Source of the DNA: an uncultured Rhodospirillales bacterium
GTDB lineage: Bacteria; Pseudomonadota; Alphaproteobacteria; CACIAM-22H2
Length of the DNA stretch: 44,288 nucleotides
Direction of reading: 5' to 3'
Assembly: GCA_903860935.1 (NCBI GenBank)
Contig: CAIOSQ010000392.1
Coordinates: 1 to 44,288, forward strand
Shown here one piece after another: positions 19,191 through 28,604 of the stretch (position 1 is the stretch's first letter; every line of letters begins with the position of its first letter). The notes under the pieces are model-generated. The model ran no database searches and was not told the DNA's origin. It saw nothing but the letters and a program-made list of their open reading frames with translations. The position numbers were made by a program, and so were the translations under genes.

Positions 19191-20663
19191 TCAGGCGCGC
19201 GCGGCGGCCAGGGCCGGAACGCCCGTCGCTTCGGAAGCGACGTCGCCGCGGATGGTGCGCCACAAATTGTAGGCCATGATCAGGGAGCCGCAGACGTAGA
19301 GCAGCCCGCCGATCGCGCGGATCGCGTAGAACGGGCGCATCGCCACCACGGTCTCGACAAACGAGTACTGCAGGAAACCGAGTTCGTCGTAGGCGCGCCA
19401 CATCAGGCCTTGCATGATGCCGCTCACCCACATCGCGGTGATGTAGAGGACGATGCCCAGCGTCGCGATCCAGAAATGCCAGGCGACCAGGCGCGTCGAG
19501 TAGACACGTTCACGCCGCCACAGCACCGGGACCAGATAGTAGAGCGTGCCGAACACGATGAAGCCGACCCAGCCGAGCGCACCGGAATGGACATGGCCGA
19601 TGGTCCAGTCGGTGTAGTGGCTCAGCGCGTTCACCGCCTTGATCGACATGACCGGCCCCTCGAAGGTCGACATGCCGTAGAAGCCGACCGCGGTGACCGA
19701 GAAGCGCAGACCGGGATCCGTGCGCAGCTTGTCCCACGCACCGGCGAGGGTCATGATCCCGTTGATCATGCCGCCCCAACTCGGCATCCAGAGCATGATC
19801 GAGAAAACCATGCCCAGCGTCTGCGCCCAGTCGGGCAGCGCCGTGTAGTGGAGATGGTGCGGCCCAGCCCAGATGTAGAGGAACACCAGCGCCCAGAAAT
19901 GGACGATCGACAGGCGGTACGAATAGACCGGCCGGTCAGCCTGCTTCGGGATGATGTAGTACATCATGCCCAGGAAGCCGGCGGTCAGGAAGAACCCCAC
20001 CGCGTTGTGCCCGTACCACCACTGGATCATCGCGTCCTGGACGCCGGCATAGGCCGAGTAGCTCTTCGCGCCGAACAGCGACACCGGGATCGCGGTGTTG
20101 TTGACGATGTGCAGGACCGCGATCGTCAGGATGAACCCGAGCAGGAACCAGTTCGCGACATAGATATGCGGTTCTTCGCGCTTGAAGATCGTCCCCATGA
20201 ACGCGACCAGGTAGGCGACCCACACGATGGTCAGCCAGAGATCCGCGTACCACTCGGGCTCCGCGTATTCCTTGCTCTGCGTGATGCCGAGGACGTAGCC
20301 GGTCGCGGCGATCAGGATGAAGAACTGGTAGCCGAAGAAGACGAACCATCCGAGCGGCGCGCCGCCGAACAGACGAGCGCGGCAGGTGCGCTGGACGATA
20401 TGCAGCGACGTGCCGATCAGGGCCGTGCCGCCGAAGGCGAAGATCACCGCCGACGTATGAAGCGGCCTCAGCCGTCCGAACGTCGTCCATTCCAGGTCCA
20501 GGTTGAGGGCCGGGAACACCATCTGCAGGGCGATCACCAGCCCGACGGTGAACCCCACCACGCCCCAGAAGATGGACATCACCATGAAGGCGCGCGTCAC
20601 GTCGTCGGCATAGGCCGGCGCGCCTCCTGCGGCCTGCGGCCGCCCGATCGCTGCATCACTCAT
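19191..20663 (-). CDS. ccoN: cbb3-type cytochrome c oxidase subunit I (CcoN)
   Basis: Heme-copper oxidase subunit I motifs ([49 protein letters not shown]); start MSDAAIG at 20663 (20681 possible). Confidence 0.94.
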   Translation of the reverse strand: MSDAAIGRPQAAGGAPAYADDVTRAFMVMSIFWGVVGFTVGLVIALQMVFPALNLDLEWTTFGRLRPLHTSAVIFAFGGTALIGTSLHIVQRTCRARLFGGAPLGWFVFFGYQFFILIAATGYVLGITQSKEYAEPEWYADLWLTIVWVAYLVAFMGTIFKREEPHIYVANWFLLGFILTIAVLHIVNNTAIPVSLFGAKSYSAYAGVQDAMIQWWYGHNAVGFFLTAGFLGMMYYIIPKQADRPVYSYRLSIVHFWALVFLYIWAGPHHLHYTALPDWAQTLGMVFSIMLWMPSWGGMINGIMTLAGAWDKLRTDPGLRFSVTAVGFYGMSTFEGPVMSIKAVNALSHYTDWTIGHVHSGALGWVGFIVFGTLYYLVPVLWRRERVYSTRLVAWHFWIATLGIVLYITAMWVSGIMQGLMWRAYDELGFLQYSFVETVVAMRPFYAIRAIGGLLYVCGSLIMAYNLWRTIRGDVASEATGVPALAAARA

Positions 20664-20693
20664 CCGAACCCCCGTCTTCATTCCTGTCGGAGT

Positions 20694-20723
20694 AAGCCGC
20701 GACTTAAAAACCATTCGCGGCTT
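20694..20723. promoter_or_regulatory. 9-bp perfect inverted repeat AAGCCGCGA-N12-TCGCGGCTT in the ccoN upstream region/leader
   Basis: Direct reading; 12-nt AT-rich loop cttaaaaaccat; 31 bp upstream of the chosen ccoN start. Confidence 0.55.
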
Positions 20724-20754
20724 GCGGATATGACGCGGTTCGGTGCTGCTCGCC

Positions 20755-20807
20755 CATGCGACACATTGTTACTGTGCGCGATCGTCGCAGCGACGTGTTG
20801 TCGCATG
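20755..20807. promoter_or_regulatory. 9-bp perfect inverted repeat CATGCGACA-N35-TGTCGCATG between ccoN and the DUF2189 gene
   Basis: Direct reading; GCGACA/TGTCGC half-site recurs again near 20836. Confidence 0.45.
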
Positions 20808-20868
20808 CGGCTCGGCGGTCCCGACATGTCAACTCGCGACAAGACAGAGTCACATGGAGGAGACCATC

Positions 20869-21654
20869 ATGACCCAGTCGAAAGCGGGCTTCGACCGTCA
20901 GGCAGCGCGGATACGGACCGTGGAAATCGATCGTCCATGGATCTGGCTCGCGTGCGGATGGAAGGACATTCTCGCCGCGCCACGCGTCAGCCTCGTCTAT
21001 GGCGGCACCATCGCGGCCGCCAGCGTCCTGCTTTGGGCGACGCTTGTCGCCTTCGAAACGATCTACTTGCTGCTGCCGCTCGCGGCCGGGTTCTTCCTGG
21101 TGGCGCCGCTGATCGCGGTCGGCCTCTACGAGACGAGCCGCCGACTAGCGGCGCATGAACCCGTGTCGCTCGGCCATGCGCTGGGCGCGGTGCGGCGCAA
21201 CGGCACCCAGGTCGCCCTGCTCGGTGTCGCCCTGATGCTGCTGCATCTCCTCTGGGTGCGCATCGCGACACTGCTCTTCGCGCTCTTTTTCGACCGCGCG
21301 CATCCGACATGGGGCAGCATCATAGATACCGTTTTCTTCTCTTCCGTCAGCCTGCCTTTCCTGGTCACCGGCAGCATCGTCGGCTTCGTGCTCGCGGTCG
21401 TCGCCTTCGCCATCGGTGCCCTGTCCATCCCCATGCTGATCGATCGCGACGTCGACGTCTTCGCCGCGATCGTCGCGAGCGTGAGCGCCGTGCGCGCGAA
21501 CTGGCGCCCGATGGCGCTCTGGGCAGCCCTGATCGTCGTCTTCACCGCGGTCGGCATGGCGACCTTCTTCGTCGGCCTCGCCATCGCGCTGCCCCTGATC
21601 GGGCACGCCACGTGGCACGCCTACAAGGATCTGGTCGATCCGGCGCCTTGCTGA
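20869..21654 (+). CDS. DUF2189 domain-containing integral membrane protein
   Basis: MTQSKAGFDRQAARIRTVEIDRPWIWLACGWKDILAAPRVSLVYG...; ggagg RBS upstream of 20869. Confidence 0.8.
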   Translation: MTQSKAGFDRQAARIRTVEIDRPWIWLACGWKDILAAPRVSLVYGGTIAAASVLLWATLVAFETIYLLLPLAAGFFLVAPLIAVGLYETSRRLAAHEPVSLGHALGAVRRNGTQVALLGVALMLLHLLWVRIATLLFALFFDRAHPTWGSIIDTVFFSSVSLPFLVTGSIVGFVLAVVAFAIGALSIPMLIDRDVDVFAAIVASVSAVRANWRPMALWAALIVVFTAVGMATFFVGLAIALPLIGHATWHAYKDLVDPAPC

Positions 21655-21670
21655 GGCGCGGGATCGACGC

Positions 21671-22408
21671 TCACGCGACCAGACGCCAGGCCATTGCCAG
21701 AAGCAGGATCGCCGACGCCAGCAGGGCAATCGGCGCGAGAAATGCGGTCAGCCCCCTCCAGCGGCGGCCGAACACTGCGCCGGCCCAGCCGACGCCGATC
21801 AGTCCTGGCATCGTGCCCAGCGCGAAGGCGCCCATCGCCGCCGCGCCGCGCGCCGGATCTCCCGCCGCCGCCGCCGCCGCCAGCGCCGCGTAGATCAAGC
21901 CGCAGGGCAGGAAGCCGAGGACCATGCCCAGGGCATAGCCGCGCCAGCCCGTCGGATCCGCTATCAGGTTTCGCGCCATCGCCGGAGGCTGCGCTGGCAG
22001 GAACCGCACCAGGATGCGGTCCAACACACCGAGGCTCCGCCCAACGGCCTGCGCCAGCATGGCGAAAGCGGCAAGCGCGAGCAGCGTCGCGGCAGCGACC
22101 CGGAATGCAGCCATGTTGGCGATGAAGCCGACCATCCCGCCAGCGGCGGCGCCCAACCCAGCGTAGGTGGTCAGCCGCCCGAGATGGTAGGGCAGCAAAG
22201 CCGCACCGCGCAGGCGCTGCAGCACACCATAGCCGGCGGCGCGGCGCTCGGGCCTGTCCAGGGCGGCGCCGACCTGGGCGATAACGAAGGGACCGCACAT
22301 GCCCACGCAATGGGTAAGGCTGCCGGCGAGGCCGCTCAGGAAAAGAGCGAAAAAGAGCCCGAGCGGCTCTCCGAAAATCTCGACGGCCGGGACCGGGATG
22401 GAGTGCAT
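21671..22408 (-). CDS. Sulfite exporter TauE/SafE family (UreH-like) membrane protein
   Basis: SGLAGSLTHCVGMCGPFVIA and LGFLPCGLIYAALAAAAA motifs; multi-TM. Confidence 0.88.
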   Translation of the reverse strand: MHSIPVPAVEIFGEPLGLFFALFLSGLAGSLTHCVGMCGPFVIAQVGAALDRPERRAAGYGVLQRLRGAALLPYHLGRLTTYAGLGAAAGGMVGFIANMAAFRVAAATLLALAAFAMLAQAVGRSLGVLDRILVRFLPAQPPAMARNLIADPTGWRGYALGMVLGFLPCGLIYAALAAAAAAGDPARGAAAMGAFALGTMPGLIGVGWAGAVFGRRWRGLTAFLAPIALLASAILLLAMAWRLVA

Positions 22409-22484
22409 GGCGCGCCCTGCTGGATTCGAACCAGCGACCTACAGCTTAGAAGGCTGTTGCTCTATCCGGCTGAGCTAAGGGCGC
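22408..22484 (-). tRNA. tRNA-Arg (anticodon TCT), CCA encoded
   Basis: GCGCCCTTAGCTCAGCCGGATAGAGCAACAGCCTTCTAAGCTGTAGGTCGCTGGTTCGAATCCAGCAGGGCGCGCCA; all arms pair. Confidence 0.96.
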
Positions 22485-22491
22485 CCATCGC

Positions 22492-22791
22492 TCAGCGCAC
22501 GCGAACGTAGCTGAAATTGTCGGCGTAGGCCCGCAGCTTCAACGAAGACTGCTGCGCGGTGCCGATGGTGTACTCGAGGCCCATGCGCGACGCGTAGGCC
22601 TCTGCTTCCTCGCGCGTCGCGAAGGCGAGTTGGACCTGAGCGCCGGTGTCCGACGACCCCGACCAGCCCATCAGCGGATCGGGCCGCTTGGCGCCGGACG
22701 GCTCGAACTCGAGGATCCAGTCCTTGGTCTTGCCCTTGCCGGACTGCATCGCGGAACGGGCGGGCTTGTAGATGCGGGCTTGCGCGGCCAT
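22492..22791 (-). CDS. ETC complex I subunit, NDUFS4-like accessory subunit
   Basis: MAAQARIYKPARSAMQSGKGKTKDWILEFEP...DPLMGWSGSSDTGAQVQLAFATREEAEAYA: family hallmark. Confidence 0.9.
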   Translation of the reverse strand: MAAQARIYKPARSAMQSGKGKTKDWILEFEPSGAKRPDPLMGWSGSSDTGAQVQLAFATREEAEAYASRMGLEYTIGTAQQSSLKLRAYADNFSYVRVR

Positions 22792-22855
22792 GGGTCAGCT
22801 TCCGGAGTGGTTTCGGCGACACGTCCATGCGGAACCGGTAGTCGGCGCCGCGGCG

Positions 22856-22932
22856 TGGTCGGAGCGGCGGGATTCGAACTCGCGACATCCAGCTCCCAAA
22901 GCTGGCGCTCTACCAGGCTGAGCTACGCTCCG
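22856..22932 (-). tRNA. tRNA-Pro (anticodon TGG), CCA encoded
   Basis: CGGAGCGTAGCTCAGCCTGGTAGAGCGCCAGCTTTGGGAGCTGGATGTCGCGAGTTCGAATCCCGCCGCTCCGACCA. Confidence 0.96.
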
Positions 22933-22980
22933 ACAGCCGCGCGCCGACATCGGCCAAGGGGGTATAGGCGAACGGGGCTG

Positions 22981-23000
22981 GCGCCGCAAGAACGCGGCGC
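22981..23000 (-). terminator. 7-bp stem hairpin GCGCCGC-aagaac-GCGGCGC downstream of the DUF192 gene
   Basis: Perfect inverted repeat between DUF192 stop and tRNA-Pro; no T-tract. Confidence 0.35.
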
Positions 23001-23038
23001 GCTGCCTGCCGTCGTAAAAGCCGCCCGGCGCGGGACCC

Positions 23039-23524
23039 TCAGGGCGCGTTACGGAAGATCGGATGGCGGACGACATCGCCGGGGGCGAGCCCCAGGCGCG
23101 CCGCCGTGCCGCCATTGAGTTCGAGGACGCTGCGCACCGGCCCCTCGGAACCGATCGACGTCTCGTCGAAAGGCACCGCGCGCGCGTGGATGTTGACCAC
23201 CCTGCCCTCGCGATCGATGAACAGCATGTCGAGCGGGATGCGGGTGTTGCGCATCCACATCGCGACCGGTTGGTCGCGCTTGAAGTCGAAGATCATGCCG
23301 TGATCGGCGGGCATCGTATCGCGATGCATGAGGCCATAGGCACGCCGTTCGTCGGTATCGGCCAGTTCCACGGTGAAGCGATGGACCTTGCCGCCGCGGG
23401 CCTCGATCGTCAGTTCGGAGCGGGGAAAGCTGGGCGCGCGCAACGAGGACTGTGCCCAGGCGGGATATCCCGACAGGACAAGTGTCGTCGCGGCGGCGAA
23501 GAGGGCAAGACGGCGTCCGATCAT
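23039..23524 (-). CDS. DUF192 domain-containing exported protein
   Basis: Signal peptide MIGRRLALFAAATTLVLSGYPAWAQ; GLMHRDTMPADHGMIFDF...MWMRNTRIPLDMLFID. Confidence 0.9.
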   Translation of the reverse strand: MIGRRLALFAAATTLVLSGYPAWAQSSLRAPSFPRSELTIEARGGKVHRFTVELADTDERRAYGLMHRDTMPADHGMIFDFKRDQPVAMWMRNTRIPLDMLFIDREGRVVNIHARAVPFDETSIGSEGPVRSVLELNGGTAARLGLAPGDVVRHPIFRNAP

Positions 23525-23552
23525 GGCAAGGTCAGGATGCCCGGGCGAGCGG

Positions 23553-24662
23553 TCAGGGTTCAAGCGTCATCCGGGCGACATGGCGCAACTCCGGCCTCAC
23601 CGGCCCCTCGCGCGGCTCGTCGGCGAGGGTCGTGAACCATGCCTCCGGGCGTGGCTCGCTGCGCCGGCGGTTCCAGGACAGGCCACGCAGGACGGCCTCG
23701 GCGTCCGCCGGAAGCACATGCGGCAGGTCGAAGCCGTTGAGGATCGCCCAGATGCCGCTCCAGCATCGCGCGACGCTCCAGGGATTGTAGCCGCCTCCGC
23801 CCAGGACCAGCAGGCGCGGCGCGAGCGGCATGAACGCACGCACGGCCTCGAAATAGGCCCGGTTCGAGAGGCCGAGCCCGCTCATCGGATCATCGGCCAG
23901 GGCATCCGCTCCGCATTGCAGCACCAGGGCGTCGGGCCGGAACGCCGCCAGGAGCGGCAGAACCGCGGTCGCGACCAGATAGCGCATCTCGCTGTCGTTG
24001 AAGCCTGCCGGAACCGGCAGGTTGCGCGCCGATCCGCCTGCGCGTTCCGCCAGGGCGCCGCTATAGGGCCAGCGGCCATCCTCGTGGATCGAAATGGTGA
24101 GGACATTGTCCGCGCCCGCGAAGGCGCTTTCCACGCCGTCGCCATGATGGGCGTCGATGTCGACATAGGCAACGCGCCCCACGCCGCGATCGAGCAGTTC
24201 CAGGATCCCAAGTACGGGATCGTTGAAGTAGCAGAACCCCGACGCGCGATCGCGAAGCCCGTGATGGGTGCCGCCGGCCGGCACATGGACGATCCCATCC
24301 CGCTCCGCGAGCAGCGCCGCTGCCCGGATCGTGCCGCCGCAGGAGGTGGCGGGCCGGCGGAACACCTCGCCGAAGACCGGATTGCCGTTACGGCCGATAT
24401 TCCACCGCGCGCTCGCCTCCGGGTCGATGCGCTGCGTGCGCTCCGCATCCATCACGGCGGCCACATAGGCCGGATCGTGGAAACGCGCGAGTTGGTCGGG
24501 CGTCGCCACCGGGCTGTCGAGGAAGGCGCTGTCCGGAAGCCACCCCAGGGCGCGACAAAGATCCATCACCGCCGACACGCGCGGGATCCCGAGCGGATGC
24601 GTCGTGCCATAACGCGAGGCGCGATAGATCTCACTGCCGACGAAGACGGGGCGCGGGCTCAT
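23553..24662 (-). CDS. Histone deacetylase-family (AcuC-like) amidohydrolase
   Basis: HPLGIPRVSAVMD, GGTHHG, DIDAHHGDGVE, LQCGADALADD, GGGGYN. Confidence 0.9.
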   Translation of the reverse strand: MSPRPVFVGSEIYRASRYGTTHPLGIPRVSAVMDLCRALGWLPDSAFLDSPVATPDQLARFHDPAYVAAVMDAERTQRIDPEASARWNIGRNGNPVFGEVFRRPATSCGGTIRAAALLAERDGIVHVPAGGTHHGLRDRASGFCYFNDPVLGILELLDRGVGRVAYVDIDAHHGDGVESAFAGADNVLTISIHEDGRWPYSGALAERAGGSARNLPVPAGFNDSEMRYLVATAVLPLLAAFRPDALVLQCGADALADDPMSGLGLSNRAYFEAVRAFMPLAPRLLVLGGGGYNPWSVARCWSGIWAILNGFDLPHVLPADAEAVLRGLSWNRRRSEPRPEAWFTTLADEPREGPVRPELRHVARMTLEP

Positions 24663-24675
24663 GCTCCGGTCCGGC

Positions 24676-26505
24676 TCACTGCCCGTGGCCGTCCTCGCGC
24701 GCTTCGGCCTGCTGCGCCCACATCCGCGCGTAAAGCCCGCCGTGCGCGAGCAGCGCCGCGTGGTCGCCCCGCTCCGCGACCGCGCCGTCCTGCAGCACGA
24801 CGATCTCGTCGGCATCGACGATCGTCGACAGCCGGTGGGCGATGGTCAGGGTCGTGACGTCGCGCGAGATCTGTCGCAGCGAGTCCTGGATCGCGCGTTC
24901 GGTCCGCGTGTCGAGCGCCGAGGTCGCCTCGTCGAAGATGAGAACGCGCGGCCGCTTCAGGATGGTGCGCGCGATCGCCACACGCTGGCGCTCGCCACCG
25001 GAGAGCTTGAGCCCGCGCTCCCCGACCCGCGTCTGATAGCCGTCCGGCAGCGCCAGGACGAAATCATGGATCCGCGCCAGTCGCGCCGCCTCCTCGACCT
25101 CGGCCGGCGTCGCGCTCGGCCGTCCATAGGCGATGTTGTAGAAGATCGTGTCGTTGAAGAGCACCGTGTCCTGCGGGACGATGCCGATCGCGGCCCGCAC
25201 AGAATCCTGCGTCACGGCGCGCAGATCCTGGCCGTCGATGCGGATCGCACCGCCGGTGACGTCATAGAAACGGAACATCAGGCGCGCGATGGTCGATTTC
25301 CCGGCGCCGCTAGGGCCGACGATCGCGAGCGTCCGGCCCGCCGGCACGCGCAACGCGACGCCTTTCAGGATCTCGCGCCGAACGTCATAGCCGAAGCGCA
25401 CATCCTCGAACACGACTTCGCCCCCGCCAGCCTCCAGCGGCCGCGCATCCGCGGCATCGCGCACCTCGATCCCGACCCCGAGCAGCTTGAACATCTGGCC
25501 GAGATCGGTGAGCGCCTGACGGAGTTCGCGATACATCATGCCCAGGAAGTTCAGAGGCAGGTAGAGTTGGATCAGATAGGCGTTCACCATCACGAAATCG
25601 CCGACCGTCAACTCACCAACCGCGACGCCGCCGCCCGCGAGCAGCATCACGGAGGTGACACCGAGCGCGATGATCGCCGCCTGCCCGATATTCAGAAGCG
25701 ACAGGGTGTTCGCGCTCCATACCGCCGCGCGCTCATAGGCCGAAAGCGACTGGTCGAAGCGCCGCGCCTCATGCGCCTCGTTGCCGAAATATTTGACCGT
25801 CTCGTAGTTGAGCAGGCTGTCGACGGCCTTGGCGTTCGCCTCGCTCTCGGCCTCCAGCATCCGCCTGCGGTAGATGAGGCGCCACTGCGTCACCGCGAGG
25901 GTCCATGCGGTATAAGCGGCGATCGTGACGAAGGTCGTCGCCGCGAAACGCCAGTCGTAGAGCCACCACAGGACGAGGCTCACGAGCAGGATCTCGAGCA
26001 GGGTCGGCGCGACCTGGAAGACCAGGTAGTAGACGAGGTTCTCGACCGCATTGATGCCGCGCTCGATCGCCCGTGACAGGCCGCCGGTCTGGCGATCGAG
26101 ATGGAAGCGCAGGCTCAGGCGGTGCAGATGCCGGAACGTCTCGAGCGCCAGGCGATGGACGCCGTGCTGCGCGACCGGATCGAAGACCATCGTGCGCAGT
26201 TCCTGCAGGGTCGACGACAGGATCCGGGTCGCGCCATAGGCGACGATCAGGCCGACCGGCAGCGCGATCTCGACATCGCGCAGGCTCAACGCGTCGACAG
26301 CACGCTTGTAGAAAAGGGGCACGAACAGCGTCGCGATCTTGGCGCCGAGAAGCAACCCGAGGGCGGCGAAGATCCTCACCCGCAGCGCTGCGCTCTGCTC
26401 GCGCCAGAGATAGGGTGCGAGCCGCGTGATCACCGCCAGCGGCGATTGCGCCGCCGGAGCAGCGCCGTCATCGGAATGGACCATGCCCGGCGCTCCGTGT
26501 GCCAT
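24676..26505 (-). CDS. ABC transporter ATP-binding protein/permease, Atm1/HMT1 type
   Basis: TM domain plus GPSGAGKST, LSGGERQRVAIARTIL, LIFDEATSALD; start overlaps the upstream TRAP stop. Confidence 0.9.
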   Translation of the reverse strand: MAHGAPGMVHSDDGAAPAAQSPLAVITRLAPYLWREQSAALRVRIFAALGLLLGAKIATLFVPLFYKRAVDALSLRDVEIALPVGLIVAYGATRILSSTLQELRTMVFDPVAQHGVHRLALETFRHLHRLSLRFHLDRQTGGLSRAIERGINAVENLVYYLVFQVAPTLLEILLVSLVLWWLYDWRFAATTFVTIAAYTAWTLAVTQWRLIYRRRMLEAESEANAKAVDSLLNYETVKYFGNEAHEARRFDQSLSAYERAAVWSANTLSLLNIGQAAIIALGVTSVMLLAGGGVAVGELTVGDFVMVNAYLIQLYLPLNFLGMMYRELRQALTDLGQMFKLLGVGIEVRDAADARPLEAGGGEVVFEDVRFGYDVRREILKGVALRVPAGRTLAIVGPSGAGKSTIARLMFRFYDVTGGAIRIDGQDLRAVTQDSVRAAIGIVPQDTVLFNDTIFYNIAYGRPSATPAEVEEAARLARIHDFVLALPDGYQTRVGERGLKLSGGERQRVAIARTILKRPRVLIFDEATSALDTRTERAIQDSLRQISRDVTTLTIAHRLSTIVDADEIVVLQDGAVAERGDHAALLAHGGLYARMWAQQAEAREDGHGQ

Positions 26506-28487
26506 CAGCGCCGGCGAAGCTTCTGGGCCAGGGAAAGCGCCGCCGCGAGCGCGAGGCCGCCGGCCTTGATCCAGGCGATATGACCGCGATCGAGCGCCGC
26601 GGACGCGGCGTCGATCAGGCTCGGAAAGAGGAGCGCGATCCCGGACAAGAACCCGATGGCGCGCAGCCATCCCGGAACGCGCCCGTACAGCCACCCCTGC
26701 GCCGCCACCGCGAAGGCGAAGATGCCGACCGCCGTCGTGAAGGTTACCCAGGCGATGTCGAGCCAATCGCCGCCCTTGGGCACCGACAGCAGCAGGCCCG
26801 CTCCGAGCGGATCGAGCACGAACACGAACGGCACGAGGAAGGCAGGCATCGTGTATTTCCACGATTGCAGCGTCGTGACATAGGGGTTGCCGCCGGTGAT
26901 GGCCGCCGCGGCGAAGGGCGACAGCGCGGTCGGCGGCGACACCTCCGACAGCACGGCGTAGTAGAAGATGAACATGTGAGCCGCGTAATCCGGGATGCCC
27001 AGTTGGATCAGCGCCGGCGCCGCGATGACGGCGCAGATGATGTAGCTGGCGGTCACGGGAACCGCGAGCCCGACGATCCAGACGATGAGCGCCGTGTAGA
27101 CCGCGGTGAGCACGACGCTGCCGCCGGCGTAGGCGATCGCGATCGAACTGAATTTAAGCCCCAGCCCGGTGAGGGTCACGACCCCGACGATGATCCCGGC
27201 GGCGGCGCATGTCGCCGCTGTGCCGAGGACACCGACGGTCCCGTTCGCGAGCGCGTCCACGAGACGCCGCGGGGTCAGCGCCGTCTCGCGCGACAGATAG
27301 CTGACGAGGATCGCCAGCACGATCGCGTAGAACACGGACAGCACCGGCGAGTATCCGAGCACCATCAGGACGACGACCGAGATCAGGGACGTGAAGTGGA
27401 ACCCCTGCCGGCGCGTCAACTGCCAGAGCGTTTCCGTGCGGCCGAGATCGACGCGCGCGATCGCGAAGCGGCCGGCGTCCATCTCCACCATCACGAGCAG
27501 CGTGAAGTAGTAGAGAAGGGTCGGGATCAGCGCCATCCTGATCACGTCGAGATACGAGATCTTGAGGAACTCCGCGATCAGAAACGCCGCCGCGCCGAGA
27601 ACCGGGGGCGAGATGATGGCGCCGAGACCGCCAGCCGCCAGCAAGCCTCCCGCGGCGTTGCGGCCATAACCCGCCTTCTCCAGCAGCGGATAGGCGACCG
27701 ACCCGATCGTCACCGTGGTGGCGACGCCGGATCCCGACGGGCCGCCGAGCAGGAACGAGGAGAGGACGATGGCGCGCCCGGCGCTGTTCGGTTGCCCACC
27801 CATCGCGCGGAACGAGAAATCGATGAAGAACTTCCCGGCGCCCGAGGCCTGGAGCACGGCGCCAAAGATCGTGAACAGCACGATGAGGCTGGACGACACG
27901 TCGACCGCCGAACCGAAGATGCCCTCCAGGGTCATGTAGAGATGCCCGACGAGGCGGTCGGAATCGTAGCCGCGATGGGTCCAGGGCGCGGGCAGGTAGG
28001 GACCGAAATAGGCGTAGGCGATGAACAGGAGGCCAAGCACCGGCATGATCGCCCCGGTGGTGCGCCGCGTCGCGTCGAGCAGGAGGACGATGAACAGCGC
28101 GCCGACCAGCACGTCGTCGCGGTTCGGCAGGCTGGCGCGATCGCCGAAATCCTCACCACCGACGACCATGTAGCCGATCGCGAAGAGGCTCGCGCCCACC
28201 GCAACGAGGTCCCACCAGCGGATCCCGTCGCGGAAGCGCGCGGCCGCCGGGAAGAGCAGGAAGATCAGGACCAGCATGAACCCGACATGCACCGGACGCA
28301 GCGTCTGGGTCGGGACGATGTCGTAGGCGGCGTAGAGGTGGAAGGCCGTGCTGGCGACCGCCACGGCAGTCACGCCATAGCCGATCCAGCCGCGTAACCG
28401 ATGCGTCGCGCCTTCTTCCTGCTCGACCAGTTCCTCGGCCTTGCGAAGCTTGTCCTCGCCGACCGCCGGTCGCGTCATTTCGCTCAT
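26505..28487 (-). CDS. TRAP transporter fused permease (4TM/12TM, TAXI-associated)
   Basis: Long multi-TM protein starting MSEMTRPAVGEDKLRKAEELVEQEEGATHRL; GGPSGSGVATTVTIGSVAYPLLEKAGY; downstream of TAXI SBP. Confidence 0.9.
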   Translation of the reverse strand: MSEMTRPAVGEDKLRKAEELVEQEEGATHRLRGWIGYGVTAVAVASTAFHLYAAYDIVPTQTLRPVHVGFMLVLIFLLFPAAARFRDGIRWWDLVAVGASLFAIGYMVVGGEDFGDRASLPNRDDVLVGALFIVLLLDATRRTTGAIMPVLGLLFIAYAYFGPYLPAPWTHRGYDSDRLVGHLYMTLEGIFGSAVDVSSSLIVLFTIFGAVLQASGAGKFFIDFSFRAMGGQPNSAGRAIVLSSFLLGGPSGSGVATTVTIGSVAYPLLEKAGYGRNAAGGLLAAGGLGAIISPPVLGAAAFLIAEFLKISYLDVIRMALIPTLLYYFTLLVMVEMDAGRFAIARVDLGRTETLWQLTRRQGFHFTSLISVVVLMVLGYSPVLSVFYAIVLAILVSYLSRETALTPRRLVDALANGTVGVLGTAATCAAAGIIVGVVTLTGLGLKFSSIAIAYAGGSVVLTAVYTALIVWIVGLAVPVTASYIICAVIAAPALIQLGIPDYAAHMFIFYYAVLSEVSPPTALSPFAAAAITGGNPYVTTLQSWKYTMPAFLVPFVFVLDPLGAGLLLSVPKGGDWLDIAWVTFTTAVGIFAFAVAAQGWLYGRVPGWLRAIGFLSGIALLFPSLIDAASAALDRGHIAWIKAGGLALAAALSLAQKLRRR

Positions 28488-28536
28488 GCGCGCCTCCCCT
28501 GCCTCGTGCCTGTCGCCCGCCGCCCCCGACATGCGA

Positions 28537-28566
28537 ACGGCGCGCCCGCTCTCGCCGGCGCGCCGT
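28537..28566 (-). promoter_or_regulatory. Perfect 10-bp stem / 10-nt loop hairpin between TAXI SBP and permease genes
   Basis: ACGGCGCGCC-cgctctcgcc-GGCGCGCCGT; arms exact reverse complements. Confidence 0.8.
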
Positions 28567-28604
28567 CCACGGCCATCAACGCCTGTCCTGGCTTGCCGCC
28601 GTCG

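Noticed and set aside
26499-28397. 632-aa plus-strand ORF
   Set aside because: Antisense to the TRAP permease; composition-driven shadow ORF.
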